Shown: in pieces, positions 41,991 to 52,282 of the stretch
How positions within the stretch are numbered: the first letter of the stretch is position 1
Layout: every line of letters begins with the position of its first letter
NCBI RefSeq assembly: GCF_050624435.1
Contig: NC_134541.1
Coordinates: 12,786,995 to 12,850,994, forward strand
DNA length: 64,000 bases
From: Tenrec ecaudatus
Lineage: Eukaryota; Chordata; Mammalia; Afrosoricida; Tenrecidae
Direction of reading: 5' to 3'
Position numbers and translations under genes: made by a program
Notes under the pieces: generated by a model
What the model was told of the DNA's origin: nothing
Databases searched by the model: none
Seen by the model: the letters and a program-made list of their open reading frames with translations, nothing else

Positions 41991-42203
41991 GAACGCGGGT
42001 GCCCGGGGAGGGGGCCTGGGACTGCCCGCTCCGGCCGGCCCGCAGGTGGCGCGGCCTCCTAGCTCTCAGCTGTCGCCGCCGCCGCCGCTGCTGTCCCCGC
42101 CGCTGTCGCTGCCGCTGCCGGAGTGGCCACTATTAGTGCGGGGACTGGCAACTGGACCCTTGCTTGGGTCCCCTTCCCGGTCCCGTGCGCGGCTCTGACT
42201 CGC
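41991..42203 (-). other. CEBPB: CEBPB 5' UTR (start site estimated)
   Basis: This is the stretch between the LAP* ATG and a start site placed about 25-30 bases downstream of the TATA box. It is very GC-rich and carries serine/proline-like GCC/CCG repeats around 42070-42115. The resulting leader of roughly 200 nt is similar in size to the human one. The 5' boundary is inferred from TATA spacing only. The context of the LAP* ATG is weak (T at -3, C at +4), which fits leaky scanning to downstream starts. Confidence 0.6.
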
Positions 42204-42225
42204 TAAAGTTTGTCCAGAGCGCGGT

Positions 42226-42233
42226 TATTTATA
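42226..42233 (-). promoter_or_regulatory. CEBPB: CEBPB TATA box
   Basis: On the minus strand the sequence is CCTTATAAATAACC, a good TATA box about 240 bases upstream of the LAP* ATG and inside the CpG island. CEBPB promoters in other mammals are TATA-containing. Confidence 0.88.
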
Positions 42234-42252
42234 AGGCGGCCCATGGCAACGG

Positions 42253-42260
42253 CTGCGTCA
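42253..42260 (-). promoter_or_regulatory. CEBPB: CRE-like element TGACGCAG
   Basis: Minus-strand TGACGCAG lies about 20 bases upstream of the TATA box, followed by CCGTTGCCATGG. CREB/ATF-responsive CRE-like sites next to the TATA box are a known feature of the CEBPB promoter. Only one such site is seen here within the first 100 bases. Confidence 0.75.
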
Positions 42261-42700
42261 CGCTTGGAGACTGCCCCGGCCCCTCCCGCCGCCGCCGCCG
42301 CCAGCGCCGCCGCCGGGACGCGGAGTCCACGGCCGCCCGAGACCCTGGAGCAGGCGACAGCGAGGCGCGGCGGCTGGGCTCCGGCCCGTAGCACGCCCTC
42401 GGGGGTCCCCTGGCTGCGGGGGGCGGCCTCACCCCCCACCCCCGTCCTCCCCCACCCGACAGCCCTCGGGGATTGGGAGCGAGAGGGGGAGGCGCGACCC
42501 CGCCCCCGGACCGCCCCGCTGGGCTGGCGGCAGCTCTGGGAGAAGGGGTGGGATCCGGGGAGGGGGCGACCCGGACGCCTGCCCACCCCAAACGCGGCCG
42601 GGCCCGCCCTCTGCTGGAGGAGGCCCTCGGTGGCGGCGGAGGCAGCGGCTTCGGGACCAGCGACCAGCGGGGCGCTCCGCAGACTAGCCCCTGGAAACGC

Positions 42701-44087
42701 CCACCCGCGACTCACCAACAGCTCCCCCCGCCCCCGCCCCTCAAAAAGGCCTTTGCCCGGGCACAGCCCCGCCCCCAAATGTGTCCTCTCTACCCAGCTT
42801 TTTGAAGGAGGATTCCATCCCTCTACAAAGCATTGCAGTTGTGTGGATTCTTGCGGGGGAGGGGAAGGCTGGGGTGGGGGGTGGGGGGGCGCAGGGGGAT
42901 TGGCCAGGAGTTCAGGTCGTGGCCTGATGACACCTCTCTGGGCTCCATCTATCATACCTACCCGCCCCCTTAGACCACACCTGGGTCTTGGCCACTCCAC
43001 CCATCCAACCCCAAACTAGGTCCGGGAGAGTGTGCAGTAGGAGTGCTGAACTCCACCACAGTTATAACCGACTCTGGGGGGAGGCACTTCACATCAAGCC
43101 TGGGTCTGTTTAAGCCTATTGTGATGAGTGTCACCCCCAGACTCCCAGTAGGCCCCACATGGAAGAGAACGAACCCCCCGGCAGAGGGCACAGTCAGGCC
43201 CAAGAGGGGCCATATTACACCCAGGCTCACACAGCCTCATGTCCCATATTCATCCAGAAACACAAACCCTTGTCCCAGTGACCTAAGACCTATTTGCCAG
43301 GCCTGCAGGCCAAAAAGCTGCCTGTTCTAGGGCTAGAAGCAGGGGATCGGGGGGAGTGATGTCAGGCTTGCCTAGTGGAGGATTTGAGGAGGGAGAAGGC
43401 CCCCCCTTATGCAAATTCCCACTATGCATCAAATATCCTGGGGCTCACTGCCCCACCCCTCCACCCCACCCCATGGATGCTCCCCACCTCTTGTTTCATA
43501 CAAGGGGAGCCAGACAGGAGCCTGTTGGATTTAAACACCCAAGGGGAGACCCTCTGCTGAATGGGTTCAGGCAGCCCCTTGCCATCTCTAGCCCGATTCC
43601 TAGGCCGCCTGGCAGCTCCCTGGGCCCAAACTTCAGCACTCCCAGCCCAGCCCGCACCCTGCCCGCAGGAGCTCCTGGCCTGCCTGTGGTTGACCCCGGG
43701 CCCACTGACCCCAGCCCTGGCCCCAGCAGGAGGGCATTGCTCAACTTCTTCGTTATCTGCTGAGCCTGGGGTGACCTCCGCCCCGAGAACTGGAGAAATG
43801 ACATCTCCCAGGGCCCTGGGGGTCGGGTGGGGGGCATGATAGGATAAAACACTGGCTTGGCCTGGCCGACCTACTTTTGGGGCTTTCCCTGCAGCCTCTG
43901 GGCCCGAGGGGTGCAGAAACTTCCCCACCCACCCAGGCCACCCAGCTGCAAAGTCAGACACTTATAGGGGCCACCACTTCTGAGAGGCCCTCCAGGTTCA
44001 GACCCTAGGGAGCGCCCGCCCCAGCCCATGTCCCCAGGTCCTGGCTGTGTGTGTACTTGTCTCTTCAGACTGTGTTTGACAGCTTAG
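42701..44087. other. Upstream flank of CEBPB
   Basis: GC-rich, largely free of recognised repeats over 1.4 kb, in contrast to the rest of the window. Such repeat-poor upstream DNA is where promoter-proximal enhancers would be expected. No specific element is called. Confidence 0.4.
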
Positions 44088-44258
44088 AGCCCTAAACTCT
44101 GTGCTGAGGATTTATCAGCCAGTGGGAAAAAAGACAAGGCTGTCTATTCCCATCAAGAGTTACAGTGTCAGAAACACACAGGGACAGTCCCACCCTATCC
44201 TATAGGGTTCTACAAGTCGTGATTGGCTTGATGGCACTGAGTTTGGTTTCTTAGATTT
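44088..44258 (+). mobile_element. AfroSINE
   Basis: AGTGGGAAAAAAGACAAGGC, CAAGAGTTACAGTGTCAGAA, CCTATCCTATAGGGTTCTAC and GCTTGATGGCACTGAGTTTG. The 5' end is degraded. Confidence 0.85.
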
Positions 44259-44299
44259 GGGAAGCAAAGGCTTGTTTGGCCTGAGACCAAGAACATTGT

Positions 44300-44504
44300 T
44301 CCCCCAACTCGACCCTCAGGTCTCAGCCCACGTGTTACCTAAGAAGCCCTCCCTGACCACACACACACCACCCTCTCCCATAACCCCTGACTCTGATCTC
44401 TCCGTGCTTTGTCTACTATCCAAATGATCTCACCTCTCCTTGCTCACTGTGCCCACAGCAGCCCCTCCAGGGCAGGGAATTTTTGTCTGCTTTCCTGGCT
44501 GTTG
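44300..44504 (+). mobile_element. L2 LINE 3' end
   Basis: CTAAGAAGCCCTCCCTGACC, TAACCCCTGACTCTGATCTC, CCTCCAGGGCAGGGAATTTT and TGTCTGCTTTCCTGGC are well-preserved L2 landmarks. Confidence 0.85.
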
Positions 44505-44630
44505 TCTCCTGGCGATGGAGTGGGTTACACGTTTGGGCTGCTGACCCCAAGGTAAGGAGTTCGAATCCACCAGCTGTTCCTCAGGAAAAAGATGAGGCTT
44601 TCTATTCCCTAACAGTTTCTGCCTGCCCTA
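44505..44630 (+). mobile_element. AfroSINE, 3'-truncated
   Basis: CCTGGCGATGGAGTGGGTTA, CTGCTGACCCCAAGGTAAGG, AGTTCGAATCCACCAGCTGT and AAAGATGAGGCTTTCTATTC. Lacks the 3' end. Confidence 0.88.
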
Positions 44631-46592
44631 TTATTAGCATCCCTCGGGGTAGAAATCAGCTCAGTGGCTGGGCGGTGGTGAGTTGGGTGGGAGGGTGGGT
44701 TTGTGAGTCGTCCCCAGCGGCGGGTCCCACAGTGCCCCATGAACAGGGAGTGAGGGAGTGAATGAGGTTCCCCATTCCCTGGGCTGCAGCACCTTGGCCA
44801 GGATAACTGCGCTCCCTGAATCTCACTCCTCACCCCAACCACTTAGGGGGCCTGCAGCGACTGGGAAACCTGACTTTGTGTTCTCAGGTCACTCTTCCAC
44901 CTTCCCTGAACCACATATAACCCTGCCATCTTCTCCACTTGACCCATGAGAAAACTGAGGCCCCGTGACCCAGAGTCAAAGGCAGGGAAAGTCAGAAGTT
45001 GCCACAGGTCCGTGGATAGGGATGGGGGCAGGGCCCAGGGTGGGGGGTGGGACGGGGTCTGAGACTCAAAAAGGAGTAGCCATCGACAGTGACAAGGGCA
45101 ACCTAGATGCTGGGGATCAGCCCCCAGGGCCAGACTCAGCCCCATCCAGGGTCTTGGCCCTCTGACCTCCAAGATTATCTCCCCCAACTCCCACTCTACT
45201 CCCAGGCCACTGACCCCACCCAAGGCCCAGGGACCCTGACCGGTTCCTGCTGGGCCAGTGAGAACTGCCAGTAGCAGCCTCATCCAGTGCCAACCCAGGT
45301 GTCCTGCAGGGAGGCTGTGTGCACAGGTGACGTCAGCCTTGTTTTTACAAGGCTGTTGCTCAATAGACCCTGCCTCTACCCACCACTAAGTCTGCCTTCC
45401 CCCAAGGAAGGGGGTGCGGCCTCCCAGCCACCATGGCCCAGAGACCCAGGAGACACCAGAGTGGCTGTGTGGGGTCTGCCACTCCAGGCCTGCAGGCCGT
45501 GAAGACACAGGAGACTGGGACCCAGATGGAGTGGCCCTTCCCAGTGGCCCCTGCATGTGATAGGGCAGGGTGGGGTGGGGCTGGAGGCAACCTGAGCCAG
45601 GAAGGGTCCAAAGGCAGCCAGGGCCAACATTGCTCTGAGGAAGTGGGAGGGTAGGTGGGGGGCGGCACAGAGGCATTATGGGGTTTTGTTGAGGGGCTGT
45701 TTTTTAATTTTTTTTAAGGTGTACTTATTGCCAACACTTAATCATCAGGAGGCTTCACATTAAAATTCAGAATCTCCAAATTCTCCTTTTTTAGACCAGA
45801 CACCCTGGGCTGGGCCCACATGCCCACAGAGATGGGCAGGGAAAGCCAGGCGGGGCCACAGGCACAGACAGCTTCTCAGAATCCCGTGCCTGCTTCTGCA
45901 CAGCCTGCCCACGGGGCCTAGTAAAAGCAGACCAGTGGAAAAGAGGAAGCCCCTCAGAGAGGTGGGGTGACCGGGAGCTCAAAGATAAACGGCCTCCGTG
46001 AGGTGGACACCCACCCGGCTTTCACTGGGTGGTGCATGGGGGCACTGGGTCTGGGCAGCCCCTCACAACTGCTACAGTGTCAGCAGAAGGCCAATAAGTC
46101 ACCAGCGAGTGGGCCAATAAGATGGAGGCGCAGACCACCAAGCCATGCATCGGGTTCCATCTGTAGTAGAGGGTGGGGGTGAGGGTAGGGATGGGATTGT
46201 CTGCCTGCTCTATGAGAGCCATGCTGCACAATTTGGGCCACATTGGGGTCCCCTTCAGGCCCTAGTTCCGGATCTGGGAAAAAATTAAGAAAAGGATAGC
46301 ACCTCTCTTTGGGCTCCTGGTCCTACTGTGCCCCACACATGAAGCAGGTCCAACCCACTTCTCATCATGAAAACCTCACAGACAAATGTGGGGAACCTGA
46401 GGCCCAGAGACCTCCCCAAGAACCACGGTGTGCCTAAAAAAGACTGTAAAGCCAGAGCCCGAGATGCTGGTCTCCAGGATTCGTCCCCAGCCACATCTCC
46501 TTTCTGAAGCCTCAGTTGTCCTGGCTACAAAACGGGATGTGCGGGGCTTCCTGGCCTGGATCCAGGGGTCCAAAAGTCCTCAGGGCTTCTCC
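44631..46592. other. Intergenic stretch, no gene seen
   Basis: Mostly GC-rich unique DNA. A MIR-complement patch lies at 44935-45000 (CCCATGAGAAAACTGAGGCC). A T-rich patch at 45690-45790 (TTAATTTTTTTTAAGGTGTA) could be an old transposon. Another MIR-complement patch is at 46375-46470. Confidence 0.4.
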
Positions 46593-46745
46593 AAGAGCCC
46601 CGGTGGCGCCATGGTTAAGCACCCGGCCGTCCGAAACGTTGGCGGTTCAAACCACGGGCCTCCTCTGGAGAAAGGCGCTGACGATCTGTCCCGGAAAGAC
46701 GGTCGCCTAGGAATCCCAGTGGGGCACCTCTGCTCAGGCGGCTTC
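46593..46745 (+). mobile_element. AfroSINE
   Basis: AGAGCCCCGGTGGCGCCATG, GTTAAGCACCCGGCCGTCCG, TTGGCGGTTCAAACCACGGG. The 5' part is unusually well kept; the 3' end is diverged. Confidence 0.85.
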
Positions 46746-46890
46746 CAGGACGCGCCTCCCAGCTCTCAGGCCGGGAAACTTGCCTGTGCGTATACCGCCA
46801 CCTTGTGTCAGCCGCTGGAATCCCAGAGGCATTTTATTCTGTTTCTTTTAAATTTTATTTTCCCAAGGGCAATTTAAATGAAACCTCTTT

Positions 46891-47082
46891 TGGAGGCGTC
46901 CTCGTGGTGTGGTGGGTTAAGGGTTGGACCGCTCACCACAAGATCAGTGGTTCAAACCTTCCAGCCACTTGTCCGAAGGCAGACGAGGCTAAGTGCTCTC
47001 AAAGCGATTTCTAGTCTCAGAAACAAATCCTCAGGAGCAGTGGGGTCTGACCTGTGAGGTCGCTAGAAATTGGAATCTATTC
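46891..47082 (+). mobile_element. AfroSINE, near full length
   Basis: GCGTCCTCGTGGTGTGGTGG, ACAAGATCAGTGGTTCAAAC, TAGTCTCAGAAACAAATCCT and GTGAGGTCGCTAGAAATTGG. Confidence 0.85.
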
Positions 47083-47212
47083 TATGCAAGCGTGCGTGGG
47101 GTGACACCGAAAGTTTTTCCCCTCCGTGGTGTCTCAGAAGGCAGCCCTGGGAATCTGACTGTAAATACCAGGGCGCAGTTCTCTGCTGTGATGTGCGGGG
47201 CCCACCATGGAA

Positions 47213-47392
47213 ACCAAACCCACTACCACCAGTCAATGCCAACTCCTAGCGACCCCACGGGGCAGAGAAGGCCACAGCCCTTTACAGAAGTAAAGGCAGA
47301 CTCATCTTTCTCCCCATGAGCGACAGGTGGGTGCATAGCCCACGACACCAGACTTGTGGTGAAAGCTCACTACACCACCAGAGCACCTGTGG
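47213..47392 (-). mobile_element. AfroSINE, near full length
   Basis: CCACCAGTCAATGCCAACTC, CTAGCGACCCCACGGGGCAG, ACTCATCTTTCTCCCCATGA, ACACCACCAGAGCACC. Confidence 0.88.
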
Positions 47393-47449
47393 GCTGCCAC
47401 GAGTCCACGTCCACTCAGCAGTCATGGGTTTGGCTGCCTGGGACTTGAC

Positions 47450-47880
47450 TGAAGATCTCTTGGATTCGGTTGAAACTGGGGTCGGTGGGCAGGCCAGCAG
47501 TGGTGGCAGGGACGGGAAGATGCTGGAGGAGGCACAAAGACCCTGGGGGATCATAGTTGTTGTGGGTGGTATCAGGGAGCAAAGCAGGACATAATGCCCA
47601 AGCAATGGCAGGGGGCCACTTGAAGATGGACTTTTATTCTGGGTGAACAGGAGCCTTGGAGGATCCAGAAGAAAGGAGGAACAGGACCGGACGTCGCTTC
47701 TAGTAGGCTCGCTCTGGTTGTGTGCAGAGAATGGCCTGGAGGGGAGATGAGCTCAGCGCAGAAAGGCCTGGGAGAAGCTGCCTCCCCCAGTCCAGGCAGG
47801 AGATGACGTGGACCCCCTCAGAGCAGTGTCACAGCGGCGGTGGGGCTGGAGCATGGTCAAGATCTCAATCTATCTTGACA
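47450..47880 (-). mobile_element. L2 LINE fragment
   Basis: GGGGCCACTTGAAGATGGAC, TTTTATTCTGGGTGAACAGG and AGTCCAGGCAGGAGATGACG match the L2 complement. Confidence 0.6.
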
Positions 47881-48289
47881 GGAAGACCTAAGGGGGTGCT
47901 AATAGGCCCCATGATAGAACAGCCACACCAGGAGGACGTGAGGGTCTCCGTGCTTAGACATGGAAAGGTGCCCGGCGGCTTTGAGCGGCTGAAGAACAAG
48001 GCTGAGCAGGAGTACTAGCCACCGTCCTATCTGTCTGGGAAACCTTCAGCGCTGCCTTAGAACTGGCAGGTGAATAACACCCAGTGCCGGTGAAATCGCG
48101 GGGAACCAGGCCATTGGGCCCTAGCTATCAAAATGGGAAACATCATTCAATAACGCTGGCCACGTATACTAGAGACAGACAGACAGCTGCCCAAAGACAT
48201 ACGGGCACTGGACCAGCTCCAGCCTGCAGCCAGAGAATCCTCTGCAGCTGTTACGAACGAAGGAGGAGGCCACTCTGTCGGGGAGGATC
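47881..48289. other. Intergenic stretch, no gene seen
   Basis: Possibly an old LINE piece around 48130-48190 (GGGAAACATCATTCAATAAC). Not assigned. Confidence 0.4.
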
Positions 48290-48430
48290 TAGACCAGCAC
48301 TGTCCCCTAGAACTTTCTGGAATGAGAGAAGCATTCTCTCCTTGCGCTGTGCCACATGGCAGCCAGGCAACTGGGCGCTTGAAGAACTGGGATTTTCATC
48401 TTATTTCATTTCCCTGAAGTTTAAATAGCC
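48290..48430. mobile_element. Ancient nonautonomous hAT-like DNA transposon
   Basis: CCAGCACTGTCCCCTAGAAC, GTGCCACATGGCAGCCAGGC, CACTGGGCGC-like text (AACTGGGCGCTTGAAGAACT) and AAGTTTAAATAGCC follow a common mammalian DNA-transposon relic. Family name not certain. Confidence 0.5.
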
Positions 48431-48599
48431 TTCTGTGGAGAGGGATTACCCCTCGCCCAGAGCCCACCTCCAGCAATCTCCCAGCCCTGTCTTCGGGTGA
48501 GAAAGCTACATGTAGAACAGGAGGTGTGGTGTGGGTGTGTCCCATACCAGTTCATAGGCAGTTTGGCATCAAGGGGCGGGGCCAGCACAAAGGCAAGCT

Positions 48600-49330
48600 T
48601 ATAAGAGAGGCTGCTGGGCGGGCAGCCTCTGCAAACTCACTGCTGTTTCCCAGTGAACCTGTAGAATAGTCACCCTCCGAGAATCTATAGCAGAATCCTG
48701 ATCAAAGTGGGGGGAGATGCCGAACAGGGAGAGTTTCAGACATTTACAGAAGCCAGACTTTCTGGCACCCCTGCGTGCGGAGGAACCCGTAGCGATTGCC
48801 CCGAGACCATCCTGATAAACCTTAAACCAAAAATCCTCCTGAAGCCTTCTTAATTCCTTATTCATGATGAGTCTTAATTTGTACAGACTGACAGCCTTGA
48901 GCGAAGAGCCCTCGTGGCCTAGTGGCTTCACGTTGGGCTGCCAAGCGCAAGGTCAGCAGTTTGAAACCACCAACTGCTCCACGGGAGAAAGACCAGGCTT
49001 TGCCGCTCCTGCAAAGAGTCTTGGAGACGCCCAGAAATCATTCTACCGTGTCTGCTCTTTGAAAGAACTCTCTCTGGGATTAAATTGGCAATGCAGCTCC
49101 AAGGGTCAGCTCTCCAACTTAGGAAACAGTGAGCTTGTGTCAGTGGCAGAGGGACAGTTCAGAGAGAGAAGCTGAAGAGCCATTGCCCGGCCTGAAGGAT
49201 GTAGTCAGTGCCGCTGAATTGTACACACGGGGCCTGTTGAATGGGCGGTGTTTCGCTGTGCACGTTGCCAACCCTGTGAACAGACGGCTCATCGTAGTCG
49301 TGTTCGATGGTGTTTGTTATTTGTACCGTC
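48600..49330 (+). repeat. Unclassified interspersed repeat, copy C, interrupted by AfroSINE
   Basis: Blocks AGAATCCTGATCAAAGTGGG, AGAAGCCAGACTTTCTGGCA, ACCTTAAACCAAAAATCCTC, CTGAAGCCTTCTTAATTCC before the SINE, and GAATTGTACACACGGGGCCT, GTTTCGCTGTGCACGTTGCC after it. Same order as copies A and B. This copy extends further left than they do. Confidence 0.65.
48903..49057 (+). mobile_element. AfroSINE nested in unclassified repeat copy C
   Basis: GAGCCCTCGTGGCCTAGTGG, GGGCTGCCAAGCGCAAGGTC, AGCAGTTTGAAACCACCAAC, then GGAGACGCCCAGAAATC. It splits the host between GACAGCCTTGAGCG and CTCTTTGAAAGAAC. Confidence 0.9.
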
Positions 49331-49841
49331 TGGAGAGCCATCCACGGCACAGCCTGCTCAGTGCCTTTGCTCACCAGCTGCGGAAAGGGCACTGCTGGAA
49401 TGCCCTCTCCCACCACACACCCTCCCTGGGGACGCCCCCTACGGTCAGTCCAATCCAGGCCACCCAGATAATGAGAGCATGTATTTGCTGAGTAGGTGCT
49501 CTCCGCCTGGTGGGGCCAGCCACCCCAGAAGAGAAATCACTTAACCAGCCTTCATCTGTACAACCCCTCTCACCTCCTGGGCCCACGTGTGGGCATCTGT
49601 GTTGGTACATCTTAGGATTGCCAACAGGAGGCACCTGGAGCCCAGCCTCCAAGCTCTGCAATGAGGGAGTCACAGAGCCTGTGCAGGGAGCCCCACAGCC
49701 CAAGACCCTTCACTTACCTTTCCTGCTTTTTAATTTAAAAAAAAAAAATCAGTGAGGGTTTTCTGTATGTCAAAATATATACAATCAAAACAATCACCGT
49801 TTTAACCATTTCTTTTTGTATGTTTGGTTTGGTCGTTTTAA

Positions 49842-50166
49842 ATCATTTTATTGGGGCTCGTACAACTCATCACAATCCATACAAAAAACAATTGAGTAAA
49901 GCTCACTTATACATCCGTTGCCCTCATCATTCTCAAAATTCGCCTGCTGCTTGGGCTCCTGGAATCTGCTCATTTTCCTTTTTCCCTCCCCCTCCCTCCC
50001 CCCTCCCTCGTTAATCCTTAATCATTTATAAATTATTATTTTATCTTATCCTACACTGCCCGGCATCGCCCTTCGCCCACTTTCCTGTTGCCCATCCCCC
50101 AGAGAAGAGGTTATATATAGAGATCCCTGAGATCGGTTCCCCTCTTCTACACCCCCCTTCCCTCCA
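49842..50166 (-). mobile_element. Afrotherian L1 insertion, 5'-truncated, with target-site duplication
   Basis: 325 bases of the same L1 3' UTR as at 21.3-21.65 kb, in complement (TTTTATTGGGGCTCGTACAA, GCCCTCATCATTCTCAAAAT, TTATAAATTATTATTTTATC, CGCCCACTTTCCTGTTGCCC). It is flanked by the 11-bp direct repeat GGTCGTTTTAA at 49831-49841 and 50167-50177, which fixes both ends. Confidence 0.92.
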
Positions 50167-50179
50167 GGTCGTTTTAACC

Positions 50180-51270
50180 ATTTCTAAGAGGGCATTCGTT
50201 ATGTTCACCTGGTTCACTTCCCTACCTGTTTCAACATCACCCCATAGAGAAACCCAGTGTGTGCCCTAAGCCACGCCTGCCTCCCTCAGCCCCTGGGGAC
50301 CACAGTGGGAGTCTCCGGGAGGCTCTGTCTGGATCCTGCAAGTCTCCTGCAAGGTCTGTCCTTCTTGGGGTCTGCCCCTCCCGCAGACTGCTGTCAGGGG
50401 TCCAGGGTTCGTAGCACGGGTTTCTTCTTCCTGTAGCTCCCTCCTCCACTCCCACACCTGCCCCGGTCCTCTGCCCCAGCCCTGCCCCGATGCCACCTCG
50501 CTTGGTTCTGCCTTTCCTTGGAACCATCTTCCTGAAATCACAGGGCACAGGTGTGGGATGCTCGGATTCAGGGAAGGGCTGTGTGGGAGCCTCACTCTCT
50601 CCCATTTGATTGTAAAATTCCTCTCTGTGGGCTCAGGGCCAGTACAGCCGGCCACTGCCATCCTGCCTGTGAGGTCCCCCACCGCAGGGGGGAACACCCA
50701 AGCCCCTTCCCACACAATGGCCCTCCTCCTGCACCTGCCCCTCGGGAGCTTCTGTGGCAGGGCTTTGGGACTTGGCCCCCAGCGTGGAATGGCTGGGGGA
50801 GTGTGTCTGGGGGTTCTTCATCTGGCTCAGTGCCACCAGATAGCGCCACAGAAAGGCAACCCCTCCCCCTCCATCCACCCTCTGATCGGCCATGCCAAGG
50901 GGTGCGCTATGCCCCACCAACCTTTGGCACCATCCACTTAAAAAAATCAATGGTTCTGGCATAGGGAAAAGTTGTGAGTAGACTGAACATTTCACATAGA
51001 ACCTTCACCACCGACTCCCCACCGAGGATCATTGTGCTGAATTCGTTTTATCTTTGTATCTCTCATGCTCCCTCCCTCCGTCCCGCTCTCTCCGTCCACA
51101 CACACTTTGGGTGCCATCTGGTTGACTTTCTTCTCTTTTCTCTGGTTCATCCATGCACAGGTTCATTCCAAACAAACCGTGTTTAAGCTTGTCGCTGATC
51201 TTAGATGGCTGCAGACAAGTTCTCTCAGTAACACCCTTGACTTAGTCTCACTGGGATACTACAAAGAAAA
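50180..51270. other. Intergenic stretch, no gene seen
   Basis: The stretch interrupted by the L1 (49740-50260) may itself be an old L1 (ACCATTTCTAAGAGGGC). The rest is unrecognised GC-rich DNA. Open frames at 50240-50990 on both strands are shadows of composition. Confidence 0.45.
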
Positions 51271-51271
51271 G

Positions 51272-51273
<2 letters not shown>

Positions 51274-51329
<56 letters not shown>

Positions 51330-51346
51330 TGTGTGTGTGTGTGTGT
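51274..51346. repeat. Interrupted (GT)n microsatellite
   Basis: About 36 GT units with one GG interruption near 51322. Confidence 0.97.
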
Positions 51347-51447
51347 ACTATGAGCAATAAACAAACAAATATTTTTAAGTCAGGGCTAGTATCCAAATTG
51401 TAAGTGGGTATTTCCCCATATCACCGAAGCTTGACAGCAATTTGATG

Positions 51448-51620
51448 GGCGCTGTGGTAGCACACAGGTTGAACTGCTAGCCCCAAGGTCAGCAATTCGA
51501 ACCCACCAGCACCTTCTCCGGAGAAACAGGGCTTACAGACTTGAACCACGGGGGCGTTCTGCCCTGTCCTACAAGGTGGCTGTGAGTCCGCGTGGACTCG
51601 AGGGCAGTAAGTGGACTTTG
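51448..51620 (+). mobile_element. AfroSINE, near full length
   Basis: CGCTGTGGTAGCACACAGGT, AAGGTCAGCAATTCGAACCC, TGCCCTGTCCTACAAGGTGG and TGAGTCCGCGTGGACTCGAG. Confidence 0.9.
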
Positions 51621-51629
51621 TTTGCTTGT

Positions 51630-51738
51630 TCCTGCTTGTATAAAGAGTTACAGTCTCAGAAATTCACAAGGCCTGTTTTATTTGTCCTACATGGTCACTG
51701 TGAGACGATATTAACTCGGTGGCAAGGCTTTGGGTTTG
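51630..51738 (+). mobile_element. AfroSINE 3' half
   Basis: TATAAAGAGTTACAGTCTCA, TTTGTCCTACATGGTCACTG, then AACTCGGTGGCAAGGCTTTG. Follows the preceding copy head to tail. Confidence 0.85.
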
Positions 51739-52111
51739 GGCCCCACATAAAATAACGTATTTTAGATGGATCAGAGCTTTTAAAGCGGATGGCAGAGCCT
51801 CAGCTGAATTCAAAGCAGCGTCTGGTTGATTTGCATACCAAACAACAACCATGGTCCTCAAGTTGATCTGACTCTCAGGGGCCAGACAGGGCGTGGCTCA
51901 GCGGCTGGGCCTCTTGTGGTCCTCCTGACGCAGAAGCCCTCAGAGACTATGACCAGAGAGTGAGAGAGAGCAAATGCCAAGCCACCTGCCTTTTGTGACT
52001 TAACTTCTAACTCGGGGCTGGGGCGCCTTTTCCAGCCAAAGGTCACTTGGATTGTGTATCACATCATTCCCAGGTCATACAGAATCTGAGATATTTGGTC
52101 CCACACTGAAC
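51739..52111. other. Intergenic stretch, no gene seen
   Basis: A weak AfroSINE-like patch at 51858-51945; otherwise unrecognised. Confidence 0.4.
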
Positions 52112-52282
52112 TAAACTCAGCAATGCAAACCCTTCAGTCACTCCGCAAGAGAAAGATGAGACTCTCCACTCCCATAAAGCGCGACAGTCTCGCAAGTCCA
52201 CAGGGGCGGCTGGCTCTACCCTGTCCTAGGGGGTCACTATGAGTTGGAATTGACTCCTGGAGTTGGGCTTTTTGGGTTTTTG
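52112..52282 (+). mobile_element. AfroSINE
   Basis: CAAGAGAAAGATGAGACTCT, CGCGACAGTCTCGCAAGTCC, CTACCCTGTCCTAGGGGGTC and ACTATGAGTTGGAATTGACT. Confidence 0.9.

Larger units (their letters stand above)
40840..42700. promoter_or_regulatory. CpG island spanning CEBPB and its promoter
   Basis: Dense CpG and very high GC begin just past the stop codon and continue through the coding region, promoter and about 450 bases upstream (CCGCCG runs at 42285-42315). CpG density drops sharply on both sides. Long open frames on the opposite strand here are a consequence of composition. Confidence 0.85.

Noticed and set aside
40848..42062. 404-codon open frame on the plus strand opposite CEBPB
   Set aside because: It is antisense to the CEBPB coding region in very GC-rich DNA, is made of low-complexity Arg/Gly/Ala text, and has no family motif. 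Composition suppresses stop codons here.
42203..43019. Open frames of 265-269 codons on both strands upstream of CEBPB
   Set aside because: They overlap each other across the CpG island, contain proline/alanine/arginine-rich low-complexity text and span the promoter. Compositional artefacts.
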